A stretch of 36,899 nucleotides of DNA from Acidimicrobiaceae bacterium (GTDB lineage: Bacteria; Actinomycetota; Acidimicrobiia; Acidimicrobiales; RAAP-2). This document shows positions 32,630 to 36,899 of the stretch, in pieces. Made by a program: the position numbers and the translations under genes. The notes beneath the pieces are model-generated. The model did not search any database, had not been told where the DNA came from, and saw only the letters and a program-made list of their open reading frames with translations. Location: positions 1-36,899 of the forward strand of contig DAHUZE010000060.1 of the NCBI GenBank assembly GCA_027306755.1, read 5' to 3'. How positions within the stretch are numbered: position 1 is the stretch's first letter; every line of letters starts with the position of its first letter.

Positions 32630-32721
32630 CGCCTTCCTTGGACACCCGCGCACTGCCGACGCCCCTCCCCGTCCAACGCTGAGCCGCAGTCCTGCCTCGC
32701 GCGGCGCTCGGCCCCGGTAGG

Positions 32722-35145
32722 TCACCGCCCGGCGCCGGGAGCATCGCCGGGCGCCGAGTCCCCGACGATCGGGGGGGCGTAGAGCCGGCGTGACAGGCGG
32801 CGGGCCGCTCCGCCGGCCACCAGCTGGCGCAGCGCCTCGCCGAACACCCCGGGGCCCCAGTATCGGGCGCCGACGACGCGTGCCAGCTCCTGGCGATCCA
32901 TCGCGCCGTTCTCTCGCAATGCGCGCTCGATGGCGACGATCTCGTGATCGAGCGCATCCTCGGCCGAGGTGCCGGCCGCTGTGGACCCGAACGCCCGGCC
33001 CAGGTGGCCCGGCCCAGGCCGGTATCGGCGGATTCCCTGCTGTCCGCGCGTACCGCAGCGCTCTACACCGGACCGGATGCGCGCCGCATCCGCCGCCGCC
33101 TCGTTCCGGGCGCGGACATCGCGGTCCTCGCCGCCCCCGGCGTGGGGAGCGCCGCCCGTCCGGACGCCTTGCTCCCCGCGTTCGGCCACCGCCCGGGCCT
33201 GCTGGCCCGCCGCCTCCAGGCGGTATTGGAGCGACCGCGCCTGTTCGGGCGCCTCGTCCGCGCGGCGCCCGGCGTCCGCCGCGGCTTCCGTGCGCCCGGC
33301 GACGTTGCTCTCGATGGCCTCCGCCCGGTGATCGTGCATGGCCGCCCAGAACTGGTGGACCGGGGCCTCGATCTCCGAGCGCGTCCCTTCGCCTGTACGG
33401 GCGCCCTCGGGCACTGCCTTGTGCCCGTGGCTCCCCTCGGCCACCAGCGCCCGCTGCTCGGCGCTACGGGCGCGCTCGAGGGCGACGGCTGTGGGCGTGC
33501 CGCCCTGCGGCAAACTGGCACGGGACTCCGCCGCCGCGGCCCGGTGCTCGGCAGCACGTCCCCGGTGCTCGGCAGCGCCAGCCTGAGCGCTGACGCTCCC
33601 CGACGGCCCTGCCGCATCGTCGCCCCCCGCCATCGGCTGTGGCGCCCCGTCGCCCGCGCCGGCCGGGCCGCTGGCGTCCGCCGGTGAAGTCGTGTCCTCC
33701 GCTTCCTCCGCGGTCAGGGGCGTCGCGATGTCCTCGAGCTGCGCCTGTTCGGCCTTCACGCCGAAGGCCAGCTCGGCGACCCCGCCCGCTGCCATCAGTC
33801 CCGCTCCGATGAGGAAGGCGACGCCCACCAGACCCTTGGATCCGGTTGCGATCATGGGCCCGAAGAGGAGGGGGCCGGTGATGCCGCCGACGGCGGTGCC
33901 GATGGCGTAGAAGAAGGCGATCGACAGCGCGCGGGACTCCATCGGGAAGATCTCCGAGGAGGTGAGGTAGGCAGCGCTCGCTCCGGCTGAAGCCAGCAGG
34001 AACGTGGCCATCACGACCACGATGAAGGTCCACTTGTTGAGCCATCCCGTCTCCACGAACAGCCCGGCCAGCAGGAGCCCGAGGACGGCGGAGCCGATGT
34101 ACGTGCCGCTGATCATCGGGATGCGTCCCACGCTGTCGAACAAGCGTCCGAGCACGAGAGGCCCGACGAAGTTGGCGGCGGCGTACATGATCAGGAAGAC
34201 CGGCGTGGACCCCGAGGACACCCCGAAGAATTTGGTCATCAAGGTTCCGAGGTTGAACGTGATGCCGTTGTAAATGAAGGCCTGGCCGACGAACAGGGAC
34301 AAGCAGAGAATGGATCTGGCCGGATACTGCTTGAATGCGGCGCGGGCGATGACGCGGAAGCCGATGGTGCGCCGCTGACGGACCTTGAGCGTCCGGTGGA
34401 CCGGATCGAGCCGGGCGCCGGTGCGCTCTTGGACGTCCGCCTCGATCCGGTCCACGATGGCCTCGGCCTCGGCCTCGCGCCCGTGGATGAACAGCCAGCG
34501 GGGGCTTTCGGGAACATGGCGGCGGACACCCATGACCGCGGCAGCCAGCACGATGCCGAGCACGAAGGTGAGCCGCCAGCCGATGTCGGCGGGGAACAGC
34601 GACTCGTCCAGGAACAGCAGAGCCAGGGCGGAGCCGAGGATCGACCCGATCCAGTACGAGCCGTTGATGATCAGGTCGATGCGCCCGCGGGCCCGTGCCG
34701 GTATGAGCTCGTCGATCGCCGAGTTGATCGCCGCGTACTCCCCCCCGATCCCCGCCCCGGTCAGCATCCGGAACAGGTAGAAGAACCACGGTGCGAACGA
34801 GAACGCGGTGACAGCGGTTGCCACCATGTACAGGCCGAGGGTGAGGAGGAAGAGCTTCTTGCGGCCGAAGCGGTCGGTGAGGTGGCCGAAGACGAGTGCG
34901 CCGGCGCAAGCGCCCACCACATAGAGCGCGGCGGCCACGCCGATACCTGCGGGACTGATCGACAGGCCGCTGGCGTGCTGCGTGAGGCGCGATGCCACCG
35001 ACCCGACGATGGTTACCTCGAGCCCGTCGAGGACCCAGGCCGTCCCGAGGCCGAGCACGATGCGCCAGTGGAACCGGCTCCAGGGCAGGCGGTCGAGACG
35101 GGAGGGGATCTTGGTCTCGATCACGGCCAGCTGCACGTCACTCAC
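32722..35145 (-). CDS. MFS transporter fused to a charged linker and winged-helix-like domain
   Basis: The product has 807 aa. Residues 1-465 are a 12-helix MFS carrier of the sugar-porter/metabolite-symporter type, with GHLTDRFGRKKLFLLTLG after helix 2, RMLTGAGIGGEY in helix 4, PESPRWLF in the middle loop and LFDSVGRIP in the second half. Residues 475-728 form an Ala/Glu/Arg-rich linker with HRGRAAEHRAAAAESRA-like repeats, predicted by eye to be helical or disordered. Residues 729-792 look like a winged helix: HEIVAIERALRENG, then MDRQELARVVGARYWG and FGEALRQLVAGGAARRLSRRLY. GTG at 35145 follows GGGAGG at 7-base spacing. The substrate and the role of the C-terminal domain are unknown. Confidence 0.85.
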   Translation of the reverse strand: MSDVQLAVIETKIPSRLDRLPWSRFHWRIVLGLGTAWVLDGLEVTIVGSVASRLTQHASGLSISPAGIGVAAALYVVGACAGALVFGHLTDRFGRKKLFLLTLGLYMVATAVTAFSFAPWFFYLFRMLTGAGIGGEYAAINSAIDELIPARARGRIDLIINGSYWIGSILGSALALLFLDESLFPADIGWRLTFVLGIVLAAAVMGVRRHVPESPRWLFIHGREAEAEAIVDRIEADVQERTGARLDPVHRTLKVRQRRTIGFRVIARAAFKQYPARSILCLSLFVGQAFIYNGITFNLGTLMTKFFGVSSGSTPVFLIMYAAANFVGPLVLGRLFDSVGRIPMISGTYIGSAVLGLLLAGLFVETGWLNKWTFIVVVMATFLLASAGASAAYLTSSEIFPMESRALSIAFFYAIGTAVGGITGPLLFGPMIATGSKGLVGVAFLIGAGLMAAGGVAELAFGVKAEQAQLEDIATPLTAEEAEDTTSPADASGPAGAGDGAPQPMAGGDDAAGPSGSVSAQAGAAEHRGRAAEHRAAAAESRASLPQGGTPTAVALERARSAEQRALVAEGSHGHKAVPEGARTGEGTRSEIEAPVHQFWAAMHDHRAEAIESNVAGRTEAAADAGRRADEAPEQARSLQYRLEAAGQQARAVAERGEQGVRTGGAPHAGGGEDRDVRARNEAAADAARIRSGVERCGTRGQQGIRRYRPGPGHLGRAFGSTAAGTSAEDALDHEIVAIERALRENGAMDRQELARVVGARYWGPGVFGEALRQLVAGGAARRLSRRLYAPPIVGDSAPGDAPGAGR

Positions 35146-35183
35146 CGGACCGCCTCCCAGTCCGAGCACGCCGACCACCCCGC

Positions 35184-35189
35184 TACCGT
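35184..35189 (+). promoter_or_regulatory. -10-like TACCGT, leaderless start of a small gene
   Basis: TACCGT ends 7 bases before the ATG at 35197, with no ribosome binding site. Only 51 bases separate this start from the divergent MFS gene start, so the two promoters must overlap closely. Confidence 0.5.
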
Positions 35190-35196
35190 TGCCGTG

Positions 35197-35511
35197 ATGC
35201 TCGCCTGCCGCGTGCTCGGCCACAGGCCGGCCTTCCGGGCCGAGGGAGAGGTCATGCGCTGGGCGTGCGAGCGCGGGTGCGGGGCCGCAGGGGAGAAGCA
35301 GTACGGATCGGCGGACGCCGCCACGCGGTACGCGGCAGCGCTCGACCGTCGCGGCGATCGCACACTCGGCCGCGGGGCTCCGCTCTTCGGGCTGTTCCCC
35401 CTGCGCATCTGGCACTGGTGGCGGACGCGCCGGCGGGATGCCGGGTCTGGCCGAGGCAGCGCAGCGCGAGGCGGCGAGGATGCCCCCTCGGGCGGGGAGG
35501 CCGTACCCTGA
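35197..35511 (+). CDS. Small cysteine-containing protein of unknown function
   Basis: This 104-aa protein has no recognised family. The N-terminus MLACRVLGHRPAFRAEGEVMRW followed by ACERGCGAAGEKQY suggests a small metal-binding fold with Cys4, His9 and a CERGC pair, similar in style to short zinc-ribbon proteins. An amphipathic PLFGLFPLRIWHWWRTRRR segment near residue 75 could contact membranes. The tail is Gly/Ser-rich. The ATG at 35197 fits the leaderless promoter; a GTG directly before it is in frame. It is divergent from the MFS-fusion gene with overlapping promoter space, so the two may be co-regulated. It looks like a real gene by composition and start signal. Confidence 0.6.
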   Translation: MLACRVLGHRPAFRAEGEVMRWACERGCGAAGEKQYGSADAATRYAAALDRRGDRTLGRGAPLFGLFPLRIWHWWRTRRRDAGSGRGSAARGGEDAPSGGEAVP

Positions 35512-35526
35512 GCGCCACCGTTCCCC

Positions 35527-35544
35527 GGCGGCCGTCGAGCCGCC
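35527..35544 (+). terminator. Hairpin after the small cysteine protein
   Basis: ggcggc / gccgcc is a perfect 6-bp stem with a 6-base loop, 15 bases after the stop. A second inverted repeat (cgtgcc / ggcacg) lies about 35 bases further on. Confidence 0.4.
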
Positions 35545-35673
35545 GTGCTCCCAGTGGTCCTCCGATGGATCTCGAGGCGTGCCACGGCACGACCGCTGGT
35601 ACCCTGAGGTCCGAGCTCGCAACCACCGTGATGCGGCGGAGTCCGCGCCCCGCACCGGCATGATGAAGCGCCG

Positions 35674-36330
35674 ATGACCGAACGCCCCCCGGCCTTCGCT
35701 GAGGACCCCTGCACTGCGGCGTACTACGACCGCCGGGCCGGCGAGTACGACGAGTGGTATCGGGACCAAGGCGTGTTCGCGGCCCGGGAGCGGCCGGGTT
35801 GGGCCGACGCGGTCGCCGAGCTGCAGGCCGTGGTCGCGTCTCTTAGCCCGTGCCGGACGCTCGACGTAGCCTGCGGCTCGGGCTTCCTCACCCGCAGCCT
35901 GGCCGGCGTGGTGATGGCGCTGGACCGCAGCCCAGCCATGGCGGCCGTTGCGCGGCCGCGCTTACCGGGCGAAGGGAGGCTGGTCGTGGCCGACGCGCTG
36001 TCTCTGCCCGTGGCCTCCGCCAGTCTGGACCGGGTCTTCACCGGCCACTTCTACGGCCACCTTCCCGCCGCCGAGCGGGAGCGGTTCCTGTCCGAGGCCC
36101 GCCGTGTGGCCCCCGAACTGGTGGTCGTGGACTCGGGGCGGGGTCCGGACTCCCCGGCTGACGGCTGGCAGTGGCGGGTGCTCAACGACGGGTCGCGCCA
36201 CCGCGTCTACAAGCGGTACTTCTCCGGGCCGCAGCTGGCCGCCGAGCTGGACGGCGAGGTCCTGCTGGACGGCCGGTGGTTCGTGGTCGCCCGCGCCCCG
36301 CTCCTCCGGTGGCCCACACCGCCCCGGTGA
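35674..36330 (+). CDS. Class I SAM-dependent methyltransferase
   Basis: The 218-aa product has the class I methyltransferase fold. TLDVACGSGFLTRSLAG is the SAM-binding motif I, VVMALDRSPAM the acidic strand-2 motif, LVVADALSLPVASASLDRVF motif II, and a C-terminal beta sheet follows. An N-terminal AAYYDRRAGEYDEWY segment is common in small-molecule methyltransferases of the UbiE/methyltransferase-11 type. The substrate is unknown. The ATG at 35674 has no clear ribosome binding site; CATGAT lies 9 bases upstream, and TACCCT about 70 bases upstream could be a promoter. It is convergent with the permease gene, with 10 bases between the stops. Confidence 0.85.
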   Translation: MTERPPAFAEDPCTAAYYDRRAGEYDEWYRDQGVFAARERPGWADAVAELQAVVASLSPCRTLDVACGSGFLTRSLAGVVMALDRSPAMAAVARPRLPGEGRLVVADALSLPVASASLDRVFTGHFYGHLPAAERERFLSEARRVAPELVVVDSGRGPDSPADGWQWRVLNDGSRHRVYKRYFSGPQLAAELDGEVLLDGRWFVVARAPLLRWPTPPR

Positions 36331-36340
36331 CGGCCCCGGG

Positions 36341-36899
36341 TCAGTGGACGGCCAACGCCAGGAGTGCCAGCGCGATCGACACCGGGGCCACGACCGCGCC
36401 CAACACGCTGTACCGCCATACGCTGGGTGCCGCGTCCACCGTGCGTGAGACCTGCAGCCACAGGATGGCCGACAGCGAGCCGGTGACGGCCAGGTTCGGC
36501 CCGAGGTTGAGCCCGATCAGCAGGGCGTGCGCCTGCGCCGGTGGGCGGGCAGCCAGCAAGGAGGCCGCGGGGAGATTGTTGACCACCACGCTGGCCACCG
36601 CCCCGGCCACCGCGGTCGCGGCTGAAGAGGCATGGCCCAGCAACTGGGCAGGCCCGGACCAGATCCGTCCCAGCGTTCCGAAGCACGCGGCCACCGAGAA
36701 CAGCCCCCCCACCATCGGGAGGTTCACCGTCCCTTCCAACCGGCGCAGCGTGAGGCGGCGCCGCCAGAGGCTCCATGCCGCGGCGGCCGCCCCGGCCGCC
36801 AGGGCCACGATCGCCCCCCCCGCAGGGGAAAGAACCAGCATGGCCACGATGGCGGCCAGCACCCCCACCAGGCCGGGGCCGACCCGGACGTGCACGGGC
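36341..36899 (-). CDS. ArsB/SLC13-type anion permease, N-terminal part cut by window end
   Basis: Only the C-terminal 186 residues are in the window; the frame is open to the right edge and the first GTG seen is internal. Several hydrophobic helices are visible. The segment VVVNNLPAASLLAARP and then LLIGLNLGPNLAVTGSLSAIL is characteristic of the ion transporter superfamily containing ArsB, NhaD and SLC13 permeases, where an NxxP and a GPN-x-TGS motif line the substrate site. ArsB exports arsenite, but the C-terminus alone does not fix the substrate. No arsR or arsC is in view. Confidence 0.75.
   Translation of the reverse strand, partial: PVHVRVGPGLVGVLAAIVAMLVLSPAGGAIVALAAGAAAAAWSLWRRRLTLRRLEGTVNLPMVGGLFSVAACFGTLGRIWSGPAQLLGHASSAATAVAGAVASVVVNNLPAASLLAARPPAQAHALLIGLNLGPNLAVTGSLSAILWLQVSRTVDAAPSVWRYSVLGAVVAPVSIALALLALAVH

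Overview
The window is high-GC DNA from a single-membrane bacterium of actinobacterial type. The signs are a fused PafB/PafC-like WYL regulator, coenzyme F420 genes (a CofC-type guanylyltransferase and a PPOX-fold F420 enzyme), a lysine/alanine-rich histone H1-like protein, and a type IV pilus set with no secretin (PilQ) or PilP in view. An uncultured or little-studied Acidimicrobiia-like lineage fits best, but that placement is inference. No rRNA, tRNA, CRISPR array or insertion sequence was found.

Region 1 (1-16.3 kb) is a dispersed type IV pilus locus. It holds a 5'-truncated pilin followed by a strong hairpin, a GT-C-like membrane protein, a divergent operon (a PilM-PilN fusion, PilO and an 82-aa anchored protein), a short PilT, a prepilin-peptidase-like protein, and a pilB - second PilT-like ATPase - pilC operon. 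An acyl-CoA carboxylase carboxyltransferase, an aldehyde dehydrogenase and a small CxxC protein are interspersed. Several pilus parts have unusual architecture: the PilM-PilN fusion, a PilT with a PilB-type N-terminal domain, a long repeat-bearing linker in PilB, and a prepilin peptidase without a visible GxGD motif.

Region 2 (16.4-24.4 kb) runs from a YbhN-type membrane protein and a small lipoprotein to the fused PafBC-like regulator. It then enters an accessory-looking segment with a MobF/TrwC-type HUH relaxase and a convergent TraG/VirD4-type coupling ATPase. The coupling ATPase has no visible transmembrane anchor, and no mating-channel or integrase genes are present. About 500 bases without a convincing gene follow, then the H1-like DNA-binding protein.

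Region 3 (24.4-32.7 kb) is mostly housekeeping: cofC, divergent gpsA translationally coupled to a class III adenylate cyclase, a GH38 alpha-mannosidase, an RNase HII-like protein with an altered active-site motif, a DMT/NIPA-like transporter and an F420-dependent PPOX protein. Region 4 (32.7-36.9 kb) holds an MFS transporter fused to a long charged linker and a winged-helix-like domain, a small cysteine-containing protein, a SAM methyltransferase, and the C-terminal part of an ArsB/SLC13-type permease cut by the window end.

Two features cut across the window. At least nine start codons lie 6-9 bases downstream of a TANNNT -10-like hexamer and lack a Shine-Dalgarno sequence, which suggests widespread leaderless transcription and fixes several gene starts. 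Four unrelated proteins also carry in-frame tandem repeats of 12 or 15 bases, mostly in linkers or tails. Start codons below were chosen from these signals and differ from the ORF track in many places.
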